Assembly (NCBI GenBank): GCA_015680685.1
Contig: MNCI01038244.1
Location: forward strand, 157,831-221,830
DNA from: Gnetum montanum
Taxonomy: Eukaryota > Streptophyta > Gnetopsida > Gnetales > Gnetaceae
Direction: 5' to 3'
DNA length: 64,000 nt
Of the stretch, positions 9,880-22,658 are shown one piece after another. The translations under genes and the position numbers were made by a program. The stretch's first letter is position 1. Every line of letters starts with the position of its first letter. The notes below the pieces were generated by a model. It was not told where the DNA came from. It was given only the letters and a program-made list of their open reading frames with translations, and did no database searches.

Positions 9880-12800
9880 ACCATCCCCTTCACTTATGAT
9901 GTTAAAAGGGATTTCATTGCATAATGCATCCTATTGCTTATCATTGTCATTGTTAGGTTGTTGCTCTCTTTTGGGTTGTTGGACTTCATGGCTAAGAGCT
10001 TCTTCTTGAAGCCCCACTTTGGACCCCTACTCTATCTTTATGTTGTTGACAACCAAAGGAACCATGTTATCATCATGAATGATGATTTCACCTCTGTCAT
10101 AAAGAAGGTAAATTTCTTGATTAATGAGAGAGAACATAGCTCATAACTAAGCTAACCAGGGTCTTCCTAAAATCAGGTTGAATCTTGGTATTTCTTCCAC
10201 CACCAAGAAGTTGGTGGTTGTGGGGAATTACTCCCTATCTACAAAATCCATGGAGATAGACCCCTTGATAGAAACTCTTGATCCATTAAAGAACTTAAGA
10301 GTTGTGGTGGTTGTAGGTTGTATCTGCTTAGTTAAGCCCAAGCATTCAACAATGTTGCATGGGATGACGTTGGTTGCAGCTCCATCATTAGCATGCACCT
10401 AATGTACTTTAAATTGTCCTATGCATATTTTTATGAATAAAGGAGTCATAGTTACTTCATCATTTTGAGGATTAATCTTGATTTTGCTATTGCAAAATGT
10501 TAAGGGTGTTTACTTCTCCTCCTTTGGTAAGAGAGAAACCATCACAACATGGATGACTGCTTCATTAGTGGGGTTGTCCTCACTAATGGAGATAGAAGTC
10601 AACATTTTGAATAATGCCTCATGATGTGTGGAGCAAATCATGATCAAGTCATACAAGCTTAAGGTTGTATTCTCTTGCTTGAGGGATTACCTGACTTGGT
10701 CCATTGCACTAAGGAATTTTTTATCATTGGCCATGGGCTTATTACCTCAATCATGCTTTACTTCCTCCATGCATCCCAAAATACAAACTTTGGCTTTAAG
10801 TTATGGTTGTTGGGACTTTTCATCATTTTTCTAGTTATGGGCTTTGGTGTCGGATTGGGTAGAGGAGGTCATGGGTATAACTTAAATGGGAGTGGACTTC
10901 AATGAACCCACTTCCTTTCTTACCTCTGTCACTTGTCACCCTTGCTACTAGGCTTTTGCCTATCCTTCTTCCTTTGTTTGGCTAAATTTTTTTGGTTGTT
11001 AGCCATTGGTTGTAAGGAAGAGGTAATAGCATTGGCCAAAATAGGAAATTCTTGCATAGTTATTTGGGCTACAGTCGATTGGATTGTGTTAGATTGAGGC
11101 ACTCTGATAATAAAAGGATACCTCAAAGGCACTCATGATGGTACTCTTATGACGAAGGAGGATCTTGAGATGGTGGAGGCTAAAGAAGCACTTTCATCAC
11201 AAAGGAGTACTTGAATCACAAATGGTTCTCTTGGAGGTCTCTGATCATCATCAAGTTTTAATGCTAAAATAATATAGGAGTTGTCATTAGCATTCAATGT
11301 GTCTTTGTAAACCTGCATCAACTAGTTTTGTGGTTGAACTGGATTGGAAGCATCTAAGACAAGCTCCCCCCTATCTATCACCCTTTCTAGGTTATCATTC
11401 AACACAAGGTAGAAGTCTATGTCATGACCTGGCAGCTAGTGATAGTGGAAAAAGTGGTCTACCTTGAAGTATTTAGGTAGTTTCAAGTCATCCTTTGTTG
11501 CTATAGTGGGATCTTTGGCTATTTTACATAATCGCTCATGTTTCTTTTGAGCTATGGTCATTTTTTTTATTACATGCATCTACTCTTTAATAGTTGGTCT
11601 AGTAACCCGTACAGTTTCATAAGTAAGGTTTTTATAGTTTTTTGTTGATGTAATAGCCCTAGAGGTTGATGGTTTGTTATTGCAGTTATTAGTAGGGGCC
11701 TTGGGTGAACTGGTCTTTAGCCCCTAGTTTGTAGTCTTTATTTCTATTGTCACAATTGCTATGATAATGTTATTTTATTTACTCTTTTCTTTATCTCTCC
11801 GTGCATGTTGATTCTTTATCTTTACTCTCGTTAGATCATGACTGGGCTCTACAACATCTTCTATGTTCTTGGTTTGTAAGAATGCTTGGATAAGAGACCA
11901 TATATCAAGGTAGTAGAGTTTGGACTTGATAAATTCATTCACTACCTCCTTGGATATGACTAAAATATGGACCTTAGTGATGGGATCTAGCATTTCATTT
12001 AGTCCATTTCATCATTAGATGAATTTCTACATGGGTTCTAGGGATCCCTGCTTAACCTTCATGAGTTGGTCAAGTGTTGTGTCAGGGTTCAAGTTATACT
12101 TGAAATAATGACAAACTGTGTAACCAAGCCCTCCAAAGAATATATGGATCCCCTAGATAATGTGTGATACCAATCAAATTCTTCCTAGTCAAGGACATAG
12201 GGAAAATCCTCATAATGATATGAGGTCATGGCTACAAGATTAAGCATTCAGATCAAAAGATAATAAGGTGAGCATTAGGATCACCTTCTTCATTATATTT
12301 TCTAAATTGGGAAATAGGAACACCAAGAGGAAGTGTCAAGGACAGGACCATCAAACCTATGGGATTGTCTTGGTAGAAATCTGTAATCTTGATAATCTAT
12401 GAGGTTGAGGCTTGATCTAGGCCCTGTGATGATTTTGTTGGTTGTGGGATTTGTACATAAGTTTGTGGTATTTGTTGTGAGGTTTGTGGCCTTACTATGG
12501 ATTGCAAAACAAAAGGAAGTGGTTGTGTTATGGTTGTGGCTTGTGGACCAAACAAAGAAAAGGATATTTGTGCTAGTACCTGAGGCACAAATGGGACAAA
12601 TGGGATGTGTGACCCTTGAGTTACTTGGGGTCCCATGGCAGATCCCACATGGGTAGTTAATGGATTTTTGGTAGTAAAAACCACCATTGATGGTTGTAAA
12701 GACTGAGGCCATGTGGCAAATGACATAGATGGGTTATGGATCATAGTTTGTGGCATCAATTGAGCTTGATGCATGGCTATGATTCACGTGGGATTAGATA

Positions 12801-13323
12801 TGGAAGATGGCAACACCATGCCAATGGAGAAAACAAAGGCATGAGGGAAACGCCCAGAGGCCTTATGAGTTGCTTATTGGAACAATCCCCCTAGGATGTT
12901 TTCGAGCTCAAATTCTACCTTAAATTCATCCTCCTCTTCATGTTATTTCTTGGATCTATGTTTTTCATCCTCTTCCTCCATCTCAATCAATTGGGCTAGT
13001 ATACCTACATAGATATTAGATAGAGGTATTTGGTCATAGGGAAAAGGCATGTGCTCCTTATCACTACAAGGAATAAGTTTGAACTCCCTTTTGGCTTTTG
13101 CTTCCAAACATGAAATCAGTATGCCAGCCTATATTTTGGTGTAAATGAAGTTCAATCAATCTTTATTTATGATTGAAAAAACATGAATTTTTCCTCTAAC
13201 CCATAAATATTGCCTACATTTGATGATAGTAGAGTCTTTGGGGTCATATACCCTCATGGCTTGTTGGCTAGGACCTTCACTAGTGAAGGTGAGGGGCAAC
13301 ATGGTAGATTGCTGGGAAGACAT
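9880..13323 (-). pseudogene. gag-protease polyprotein of element A, decayed
   Basis: The start is the ATG at 13323 (MSSQQSTMLPL). The gag N-terminus aligns with that of E (LNFIYTKI against YNFIYVKI). A Q/P-rich part and TKSSQGLDQAS follow at 12774-12397, then DFYQDNPIG and FRKYNEEGDPNAHLI near 12350-12250 and VNEFIKSKLYYLD near 11950. The post-gag VYKDTLNANDNSYII is at about 11315 and the post-protease IHQEIYLLYDRGEIIIH near 10130. All parts are collinear with E but broken by stops and frameshifts. Gag is the structural core protein and protease its processing enzyme; neither can be made here. Confidence 0.8.
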
Positions 13324-14540
13324 GGCTATGGTGTTGAGAATGGCTTTAAACAAGGCTATAAATGATAAAATAGAATTAAATTCTAGTGAATGAAATTCAA
13401 AAACATTTAAAGGAAACAAAAAGGGCTAAAAATGAAGTACTTACTAAAATTAGTAAGTGGGGGGTAAGGGGGGTTTACCCCTTTACTAGAAATGGAAAGC
13501 TAAAAAGGTGGGTAACAAGCCTTACCCATCTTGGCCTCTCAACTGCCTCTATGCTTAGTATGGTAGGGGAGAAAAGAAAGGGGGATGAGATAATGGAAAT
13601 ATCACACCTTATATTCCAATGTTAATGGGGAGAAGGCTAAAAATCAAAGTGGAAAGTTAGGTTTTTCCACTAAAACTTGGTTTTGACAAGCTACCAATTT
13701 TTTCAACTTGGAAAAATGGGGGAAGCTAACTTTTGAAATTTTGGTAATTCCTAAAATGACTACACCACCAACATTAGAAGCTGAAAAAGATTAAAATTAG
13801 TAGCAAAAAGAAAAGGGGAAATATTTCAACACTACCTTTGGAGCTAAAAAATTCACACCAGTTGCTATGAAAAACCACCACCCAACTACTTGCAACTTCC
13901 ATGCTGCAATTTTGGTCATAAGTGGGAAGGGGAAGTGTTGATATTTTAGGCGTTCTAGCTACAAAAATATTGGAAAAGGGCTTTCAATTTGCAATGTTTA
14001 CTTTAGGGAAAGTTGGTGTTAAATCTCTCCCATGCTGGGCTTCCCAACTACTTCTACACTGGGTAGGGTAAGGGGAAAGAAGGGGTGTGAGATGTTGAGA
14101 ATCTCACCCCTTCTAATACAACATTGATAGAGGGAAAGAATGAAAAAAATCAAAATGGAAAGTTGGTATTTCCTACTAAGAACTTGGTTTTGGTAGGTTG
14201 CCAATTTTCTCATATTGGAAAAATGGGGAGAAGCTAACTTCCAAAATTTTGGTAATTTTCAGAAGGGTTGTGCCACCTACTTTGGAAACTCAAAAAATTG
14301 ATAGTAAAAGGGAAAAAGGAAGAAAGGCTTTAACACTTGCTTTGGTTCTGAAAAATTCACAACAGTTGCTATGAAAAGCCATCACCCAACCACTTGCAAC
14401 TTCCACGTTGTAGTTTTGGTCACAAGGGGGAAAGGGTAGCATTGATCTTTCAATGTCTAGGATGCAAAAATGCAAATTTATTGCTAGGAGACAATGTTGG
14501 AAATATGGCTAATAACTTTTGGCATAGAAATTGGGTGGAG
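13324..14540 (-). other. 5' leader of element A
   Basis: Non-coding stretch between gag and PBS. It is dense in the element A motif, for example CCATGCTGGGC at 14030 and the CA form CTACACTGGG at 14054. It also holds two diverged copies of a longer unit that contains AAATTCACACCAGTTGCTAT (13848) or AAATTCACAACAGTTGCTAT (14353) followed by GCCATCACCCAACC-type sequence, about 500 bp apart. Confidence 0.6.
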
Positions 14541-14558
14541 GTCCTCCTTCTAGCACCA
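14541..14558 (-). other. Primer binding site of element A
   Basis: On the minus strand TGGTGCTAGAAGGAGGAC lies 11 bases after the LTR end. Elements E (TGGCGCTAGAAGGAGGG, 19671), C (57946-57929) and B (45460-45443) carry the same site in the same place. The complementary tRNA is not assigned here. Confidence 0.75.
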
Positions 14559-14569
14559 GGAAAAACTAT

Positions 14570-15744
14570 TGCAACTAAACAATTTGATCACTAAACAAAA
14601 TCGAAGGAGATCTAGTGCATAGCAGCTCCTCAACCCATGAATCCCTAGGGCCTCTAGAAAAAATTGGATTCGGGGCACCCTGGCCAATTTGATAGATCAA
14701 TTAAGGACTTATGAAATGAAAAGTGAATAAATTGTGAAAATACAATGTAAAATTTACAAATATAAAAAGAGAAACAAAAGGAAAATGCAAATTGAACACA
14801 TAATGAAACTTTAAAACTTTATTAAAATAATAAAGAATGGGTATCAGAAATATGTATAAAAGAATGCCTATGAAAACAAAGGAGGGGTTCACTCGTGTAG
14901 GAGTTCAAAGTGCATTGAAGCTGATGCAATCTACTCCACAATCTAGATACCAAGACACTTCTAATGCTTTCAAACCTCCTTTGCTACAATCTCAAATTTG
15001 TAGGTTAGCTATGGTGGGAGTTGAGAAGCGTGAAAAATCCAAGCTACCCAAGTGCTCTATGCTAGGAGTTGGGAATCCCAAGAGGACAATGTGGAGCTTG
15101 AAAGTTCACAAATCTCAAAGGGGAATTACAAAGTCACAAGGTCACAAAGTTTCTAAGCTAGGTTCAAGGGAAAACAAGTGTGAAAACTTGCAATAACTCT
15201 TGAGTGCTTGAAATGCCCAAGTGTAGAATGTCAAAATTGCTAAAAAAGTGTAAAGTGTTGAACCTATAAATGGTGTTTAAGGCTAGTTTTTATAGGCTTT
15301 GGGCCATAAATGGGACTGCAAAATGGCTATGATTTGGCTGTAAAATGGTGCAAATTTGCTATTAAATTGTTGTAAATAGTTGCAAGTTGAGCATGCAGTC
15401 TCCACACTAGGGGGAGAGAGAGAGAGAGAGAGTTTCCAAGTTGAGGAAAAACCCCCCACCTCTCCACACTGGGGGTAGGTGAGATCTTTCCCCCTAAAAT
15501 TGTTCCCAATGTAGAAAAATATATACCCCTGTAAAATCCTTCAAATTGCCACTTTGGCATTCCAAAAGTCAATTTTGACCCCCTCCCCATGCCCAAATAT
15601 AGACACTAGGTGACTTTTTTCACTTGGAGAATGAGGCTTTGACCACTAATGAGGCATTTTTTAGCCCAAAAGAACAAAGTATGTGAAATTTCTCACTATG
15701 GGTTACAATCTTCACATTTACCATGAATTTTTACCTTGGTTTCA
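14570..15744 (-). mobile_element. 5' LTR of element A (1175 bp)
   Basis: On the minus strand it starts TGAAACCAAGGTAAAAATTC, parallel to the LTR starts of B, C, E and F, and ends TTGCA before the PBS. A TATA-like TATAAAAACT lies on the minus strand at about 15292-15283. Motif copies in the CA form TCCACACTAGG and TCCACACTGGG occur at 15401 and 15463, and a (GA)9 run at 15414-15432. The candidate target duplication is TGGGA at 15745-15749; its partner is outside the window. Confidence 0.75.
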
Positions 15745-16502
15745 TGGGATGAAAGCTACATGATGAAAATTAGCTATAACATGCAAATTTTTGTCCTATT
15801 TTAACCTTGTTAGTGTTGGTTATCCATATCCCTAGTAAAGCTGCATTCTCTAGTGTAGTTTTACCCTCAGCAAGCATACTAATCCTAAAAATGGCTTATT
15901 TTGGCTATGTGTTGACCATTCTTCGTCTTTGAAATCCTCTGGTTGTAATAGTTATTTTCCAGTTTTGGTATGAAGTTCTTTTGGCTTCAATATGCTAAGG
16001 AAGGGCAACTAAAAATGGTTTTTGATAATGGTTTATGCTTGGAACCTGCTCAAAGGCTTATTTGGGAATTAATCCTAGCATAGTTTTGGCTAGAGGTTGT
16101 AAATCTCACTATATTGGGATTTTGGTGGTTTGCATAGAATGCACCTAGTGGAGTCCACCCAAATTCAAATGGTTATTTGGTTTGAAACTTCCCACACATC
16201 CATTGTATTTTTAACTTTCCTCTTGTGAACTTGGAGTTCACTATTACTTATGTGGGTGTTTCAAGCATGGGGCTTGTATTATTAATGCATAAGTGTGGGA
16301 ATACCTCCCACATTGCAATTTTACCAAAATCTATTATCTTAGCCCATCTCTTATAAGTAGCACTTAGAACTAAGGCTTCTCCACTAATCTAGGTTCTAAT
16401 CCCATCCATCCTTACCATAGTTTAACCACACTCCATTATAGAGGCAGTGCAATTGAAGGAAGGTGAAGGAGAATTGAGGATTTTTGCATTTGCATACCCA
16501 AT
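15745..16502 (+). promoter_or_regulatory. Upstream region of element B antisense gene
   Basis: There is no gene here. It carries the element B motif: CTAGTGTAGTTTTACC near 15850 and CCTAGCATAGTTTTGG at 16075 are the reverse of AAAACTATGCTAGT and its CA form, which fill the B leader at 44560-45330. That links this stretch to B rather than to A. Confidence 0.55.
16351..16360 (+). promoter_or_regulatory. TATA box of element B antisense gene
   Basis: TTATAAGTAG lies 152 bp before the exon 1 ATG at 16503. Element E has ATATAAGTAG 141 bp before its exon 1 ATG (minus strand, 28403-28394). Shared sequence and distance in two otherwise diverged copies support a real promoter for the antisense gene. 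Confidence 0.6.
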
Positions 16503-18093
16503 ATGTCAAAAAGAAGAATATGTATTAGAAAAAACCTAGCTTTGTAGAAGGTCGATTCTACTACCAAGGAGATCTCTAATCTACCATGGCCCATACTTGA
16601 AGAGGACTTGTCAACCATGCCTGCCAAGTACCCTTCCTTAGTAGTTTTTTATTAATTTTTAGCCTAGAACCTAGGCATTTTGTGGTATTTAGGCTCATTG
16701 GTTGAACAAAATTTGGTTTTGTGTAGTTTAGATGCTATGTTTAGGTTGTGGCCAAGTTTCTATGATGTTTTTTGGCCTTAGGGCCTTCCTATGCAAAATT
16801 TTAAATTTTTTTATCTAGCCTACCCTATGCATTTTCACTATTTTGCACTAAAAAGCAACACCACTTTTTGAATTTTTTCTAAGAAAATGACATGCATTTT
16901 TTGGGTTCCAAGGCCATAGGCTCATTATACATTTTTTAGTGGTCTAATTGGTGGTTGAATCACGAATTTGTAACCTATGATTAATTTTTTACGAATTTCT
17001 CCATAGACTAGTGCACAGTGATTTTTTGATTTTCTATTGTTTTTATCCCTTTGAAACTAGCAACGCTGACACTTGAAATATCTCAAGGATAGTGGAGGAT
17101 GGTTTTTCATTAATTGTAAAATTTTTTGAGATGTTTTTTTAATTTTCCCCAAGGTTTTTATTGCAATTGTTTCACTACAAATTGGGATTTATAGAAAAAA
17201 TTCAAAGTGGGCCTAGGTTGTTATGTTAATTATTTCTATACCTATAATTACAACATTGATGTAACACTTTTTTCAAATTTTGTGTATCTATAATGCTTGG
17301 ACTTACAAATTTTTTTTTGAAAAGTTTGTCATTTTTTTATTAATATGTACTACCCCATACAGTTGCAGTTTCAATTGTTGAAACTGCAAATATCCTAGAA
17401 TTTACAAGCAGTCTTGGTGCACTTTTTGAATTTTATTAGGAGTGTTTTTGACTTTTGATGATCATTTACATATTGTACACTAGTGTTCTATAGCTTCTTG
17501 AATTTTTTGAAATTTTTTATTTAGGCTTTTAACGGTTTTTACTACAGCTGTTTCACCATCAAATAGGATTTCTAATCAAAATTTCATTTAATTCAAGTTG
17601 GAATTTTTTCAAATGTTACTATATTGTTAATTGTGGATTAAAATTTAGTGTAGGATCATATTCATAGTTTCAATATTTTTTATGCATATTTCAACCATGA
17701 GACTACCATTAGTGTTAATAGGGTACTTGATTTTTTCTTAATTTTTAATTAAATTTTGTTTTGTTTTTAATGGTTGAAATTTTTTGAATTTAGTTGTTCA
17801 GTTTTGTATGGAAACACTGGCATTATGCTTTTTATTTTTTTTAATGATTGTTGTTGAATTTTTCTTATAGTTATATGATGTTTTAATGGTTATACGTATT
17901 TGACTTTGTAAGGCCTTCTTGAAACCTATTCTGGTGGTGGTTACATTATCACTCTAGGACCCAATAGTCAACCTCCTAATATGGTATTGGATTAGAGTTC
18001 TCTATGGTTTAGGCCAAGGACCAAAGTTTTCATAGCCTTCTTGCTTTAGAACTTTAGTGTGATTTTATGATCACACTTGGCATTAGACACCAT
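16503..18093 (+). pseudogene. Antisense accessory gene of element B, 5' part (exon 1 and start of exon 2)
   Basis: Exon 1 is 16503-16627 (125 nt, the same length as exon 1 of element C) with an in-frame TAG and donor GTACCC. Intron 1 is about 1.3 kb. Exon 2 begins near 17915 (KPILVVV against KPVLIFLD in E) and reads LWFRPRTKVFIAFLL, stop, NFSVIL, stop, SHLALDT up to 18093, where element E is inserted. The frame resumes at 35288 with AIIVETLLPHSTSLVV. It encodes the FCP1/NIF-like domain and is decayed by stops, several of them explicable as C-to-T changes. Confidence 0.65.
18089..18093 (+). other. Target-site duplication ACCAT, left copy
   Basis: ACCAT directly precedes the 5' LTR and recurs at 35283-35287 after the 3' LTR. 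A 5-bp duplication is normal for retrotransposon integrases. Removing E plus one copy rejoins exon 2 of the element B antisense gene in frame. Confidence 0.92.
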
Positions 18094-19664
18094 TGAAACA
18101 CCGTAGAAATTGCGAATTGGCCTCAGGCGAAGATTCGCGATTCGGGCGGAAGTTTGCGACAGCAATCCAGAAGGTAGAACAAAGCAAAGAGGCACGCAGC
18201 ATCCAGTCTCCAAGTTTCTCACAGATTTTTAACCTTACTTTATTTTCTCTCTTTATGCTACATTATACAACATAGCATAGTGCTGCTCAGCGTAACTCTG
18301 TTTAGCGTAGCCCGATATCAGAAAGCAACTTACTTCGGCAGTTTTGACGAAGTTTAAAGTTCGAAACTTATCGCATACTCGGCTAAGTCTTTTGCTCAGG
18401 GCCGAGTTTATGCTCTATTACGTAGAGTAGCGTAACAAGCTTCAAAGAAGACAAAGTCAGAATACAAGGAAGAGCTGCAGTTTGATTTCTTTTCTTTGCA
18501 GATTGGGCGCTTTATGCTTATTACGCTACGCAGCATGGACAAGCATAATTCGTTGTAAAGTTGACCATTTTTTACGCTCTGTTACGCTTTGCGGTGTAAA
18601 TAAGTGTAAAACAACTGGCATCAACTACTCCCATGCTCTATTACACTCTGCCATGCGACGCAGCATAAACAAGTGTAATACAGTATAAATCTAGCTAAAG
18701 CAATTACATATCTGCTATCCACACGCACAATATGCTGATGAGCGTATTGTGCGTAATCGTGAAACAGCTTTGGCAAAAGTGTTGATAGCGTACGTTTCCC
18801 CTTCTCCCGGAAATGTGACGTGACATGGCTAGTTTCAATATAAAGTTTACCAGGTCAACGGTATTTTGAAAGTTTGGGACACGTGTCATCAGGGCCATGC
18901 TTTGTCCGCATGTTGTCGAACTTATAAATACTCCAGTTGACGAGGAAAAAAGGGGCTCCCTGGCATCTTTTAACTTTTGGCAGCATCATCTTTTAGCATA
19001 GATAGAAGACATTTCGCTTGAGCATTGGCAGCAGGAGTGATCAGTCCTTTGGCAAAAACACAGCTCTCTCCATTAGCGATCATTGGCAGTTCTGAGCAGA
19101 GACTACCCAAGGCAAAAGGAGCAGATCAGAGATCGAAAGATCACCTGGTGCGATTTGCAAGTTTTATTGGTCAAAAACAGTTGATCGATAGACCTCAGAG
19201 CTTTACCTTCCTTGCATCCCATCTCTGGCCTATGAGGTAGATCGAACTCCATTCTGTACTCCTTGTTGAACAGTTTTCTTGTTATTTTGTGTATGCCTCG
19301 CACAAGATAAGCGAAGCTTTTCTATTGGAAATTTATATGCAATATACCCAGTTTTCGGGTCAAAGTACAGATCTTGGAATTACGCATCTTTCTTAAATTC
19401 GATCCCTCTTGTCGTGTTGACGTTGTTGTTATCCACATTGTTTTCTTCTCCTCTGGCGATTCACCGAATCAATATGTTCCACAGAATATCTACAATATTC
19501 GTCGATTTACTGATTGAGTAAGTCCCTGTCTAATCAACAAGACTGTTCAGGGCATTGCGGATTAGTTTTCTCCAGCACGACCCTCACACGGATCCGTGGT
19601 TAAGACTATGTACATGGATTTTTTGTTTGGTATTTTCCAGCTACCGACATTTTCCGTCATTATA
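18094..19664 (+). mobile_element. 5' LTR of element E
   Basis: TATA box TATAAATA at 18923-18930. The U3 half holds many copies of TTACGCT/AGCGTAA: 18290, 18431, 18515, 18572, 18581 and 18748 are intact, while TTATGCTACATTATACAACATAGCATAG-type decayed copies sit at 18253-18281, where the 3' LTR still reads TTACGCT, TTACGC and AGCGTAG (33871 onward). Short reading frames inside are not genes. Confidence 0.93.
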
Positions 19665-19670
19665 GTTTTC

Positions 19671-19687
19671 TGGCGCTAGAAGGAGGG
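19671..19687 (+). other. Primer binding site of element E
   Basis: TGGCGCTAGAAGGAGGG begins 6 bases after the LTR end. The same site, slightly altered, follows the LTRs of elements A, B and C on the minus strand, which confirms the LTR borders of all four. I do not assign the tRNA. Confidence 0.8.
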
Positions 19688-19918
19688 CTTAGGCTCCGAT
19701 TCATGTTTTTTTTCAGGTAGCCTTGTAAGCAATCTGTACCCGCGTCTCTAAAAATGTAAATGTAAAACCTCTAGGGAAGTTTACGAAAAATAGTGTTGTG
19801 TAGATCGGTCACCGTAACGATTCCTTTGGAATCCTACAGGGTAAAAAGCCTAATCGTGATCTTCTTTTTCCATCGCCTTTTAGATCCAGTCGCTTATTGT
19901 CGCTGATCTATCTGATCA

Positions 19919-22650
19919 ATGGATTCTGCATACGCAACCATAGCCACCATGACTACTACCGATTCGGGTGCCACATCTGTGAATCCCATCGCCGCCACCG
20001 GACCAACTTCTAGTGTTATAGGACCTCAGGGACCGTTGCGTCGTTCGTTGAGGTTACAGGGCAAAGATCCTGTATTCACCATCATGATGCCTGAGGAATA
20101 TAATTTTATTTACGTCAAGATTCAGGCAAAGCTTGCTCTCATCCGAGCCGAAATCGAAGCGAAAAGAAACTTTGAGCTGATCCACAAAGGGGGTCAAGAT
20201 TTCACCCCTACCACTTACAACATTATCCCCCTGACAAAACATTACCATGAAATCATAACACAAATGGTCATGGCTAGGAGCCAGGCTACACGGTCTATGC
20301 TGGAACCTCAGAACGAGGAAGAAGAGGAAGATGAACTTGCAGCCTAGTCTGAACATTCATACCACCCTCTTAGTCCCCATACGTACATAAACCCCCTATT
20401 TAGCCTCACGGGAGAAGCCACCCACCTTAATCCAGTCATGACCACTCAAACTCACATTCCTGTCATCCCGTAGGTCACTACGCAATCATCCGTCCTACAG
20501 GTGCAAATACCATCCCAAAATAACATGGGAGCGGTCTCGTCACCGCGCGTAATCAGTATTCCGTCGGTGGTGCCTGTGTCCACCACACCCTATTACATTC
20601 CCTAAGTGCAATCTCATGCCATGCCTACAACTCGCCTGATACAAAATTCAGTCCAGACCTTATCGTTGCCGCCCCCTCCAAGGCAACAGATCACAACTAC
20701 CACTCAGCCACAGACATCTGTCCAACAACCCACTACGAGTCAGTGGATCACGCCTGTGGCACAACACTACTAGTCTGCGCTATATGGTGTGCAACCCTCA
20801 GTTGTGCCCACCACGTAGGTCCCGCAGATGGTCCACAATATCCTTATAATCCCTATCCCATGCAATCGGTAGGGGCTAATCTCTCTACTCAACCCATTGG
20901 GTGGTGGTCTTCGCAGGCAGCTCCATCTGTAGGGATCCCCACTTCATTGCCTGTCGGACAAGCCATCCCTTCGTTTCCATTGCCTGGCACCGCTCTTGCA
21001 GGTCAACCCCTTGCTCCCCCTGCACAAACATCTTCATCAACAGGCTTAGATCAAGCTTTATTACTTATTCAGACCCTCACCGAGGAGGTTAGACGCCTTA
21101 AAGCCGTTGGCTCTGACGTTATACAGATCATGGATTTCTATCAGGATGATCCCATTAGTCCAACGGTCCCCATGCTGTCATTGCCCTCGGGGATGTCCTT
21201 ACCCCATTTCACTAAATATAATGGGGAGGGAGATCCTAATGCACATCTGGTTACCTTTAGATCTGAATCCTTGTTGCTACAACAATGGCCTCATACAATC
21301 ATCCGTGTCTTTGCAATATCTCTGGCAGGGAAAGCTTTAGATTGGTATCGAGCTCTCCCTCGCTCTTCCATCTCAGCCTTGGAAGAGATTCTGACACAAT
21401 TTGTGAATCGCTTTAAATACAACCTAAAGCTGAAGGTCACATTAGATTAACTTATGGAAGTGAAACAGGACCCACTCGAACCAGTCCAAAAGTTTATACA
21501 GCGATGGAGTGCTACTTTGAACGAAATCCGTGAGACAATCGTGGAGGCCCATTTGCTAGCCATTTTCAAAGGAGCAGTTAATAACTTCATCAATTCTAAG
21601 CTGTATTACCTTTCCCCTAGCTCCTTACATCAGGCCTTTGCCCAAACTAAGAGCATTCAGGATGCTGTAGAGGCCAGCAAAGACCCGGCGTATGTCGCAT
21701 ATAAAAACGCTAACAATAAGGGCAAGAACAAAGGTAAAGCAACAACAACGACGGTAGCTGCGCTGGCTGAAGGCGCTAAGAACAAAAACAAGAAAGCACC
21801 CACAGCCTCTCCCGAGACCACGGCTAGTGAGAGCAGCACCAGCCAAGACACATCTGCCGCTGAAAAGCCCCCCCAACCAAAACCAAGCTTTGAGCGTAAA
21901 GATCACTCAAAGTATACAGCCCTGCCTATAAAACATTCGAAACTGTTGAAACAACTATTAGGGGCAGGATAAATTCAGACTAAGAAGGTATCCAAATAAG
22001 CTCTGAAGCATCACAGGCATCATTGTGAACTGCTAAAGAATCCTTCTTTAGCCCTACCTGATGAACCACCAGTTCCGAGGTCTTTCAGGCTGGACCATTT
22101 CTGTGACTACCACTAGTTGTGTGGTCACAACATGGATTACTGCTGGGCGTTGAAAGATGACATTCAATGCATGATCGACAATGGTTCTTTGAAACTAGAT
22201 GGTAGTAGTCCAACACGTCCTGAAAACCAGGCGTTGCACGTGTACAAGGATCCGTTAAATGCAAATAATGCATCCTACACAATCAACGTGGTGAGTACGG
22301 ACAGTGAGGGGAAGGTACCGCCTAAACAGCCCTTTGTTTTACGGGTGCCTACCAGTTCACCTCAGGGGACAAGCTTTTCACCAATAGCCAATGGCGTCTC
22401 GAGACCACCCTTTGTCATTTAGGCGCCTTCTCCAGATTTAACCCAGCCTCGCACTAACAGTAAAGCCACGGCCACATCCACGCCTACATCTAAAGCGCCT
22501 TTCATCCTCAGAGTACCAAAACCACTGACTGCTCCTTTTACGCAGGGGTAAACCTCTAACCAAAACCATCCATCACCACCCAATAAACAAAGGGAAGGAG
22601 ACGCATCTATTAATGCGGCCAAAACCCTACTACGCTAGGCTTCCCTAAGC
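19919..22650 (+). pseudogene. gag: gag of element E, decayed
   Basis: The N-terminal part (19919-20347) has YNFIYVKIQAKLALIRAEIE, shared with A, B and C. A Q/P/T-rich linker follows. The capsid-like core at 21050-21660 contains GLDQALLLIQTLTEEVRRL, DFYQDDPISP, HFTKYNGEGDPNAHLVTF, AGKALDWYRALP and NNFINSKLYYLSP. A K/A-rich stretch follows, then a CHHC zinc knuckle at 22102-22143 (CDYH, stop, LCGHNMDYC, spacing C-x2-H-x4-H-x4-C). In-frame stops at about 20345, 20470, 21448 and 21970 and frameshifts near 20830 and 22450-22650 break it; several stops fit CAG or CAA changed to TAG or TAA. The start is the first ATG of the N-terminal frame. Confidence 0.85.
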
Positions 22651-22658
22651 CCAGGCCC

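Larger units (their letters stand above)
2631..15744 (-). mobile_element. Element A, old Tat-lineage Ty3/gypsy retrotransposon (left part missing)
   Basis: Read on the minus strand the order is 5' LTR (15744-14570), PBS (14558-14541), leader, gag-protease (13323 to about 9880), a minisatellite, an accessory gene on the opposite strand (4098-about 9080) and a motif-rich upstream region. RT, RNase H, integrase and the 3' LTR are absent. They would be expected left of element F, outside the window, because F appears to have inserted here. Coding parts are full of stops and frameshifts, so this is a long-dead copy. It is itself inserted in element B at 15744/15745. Confidence 0.75.
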
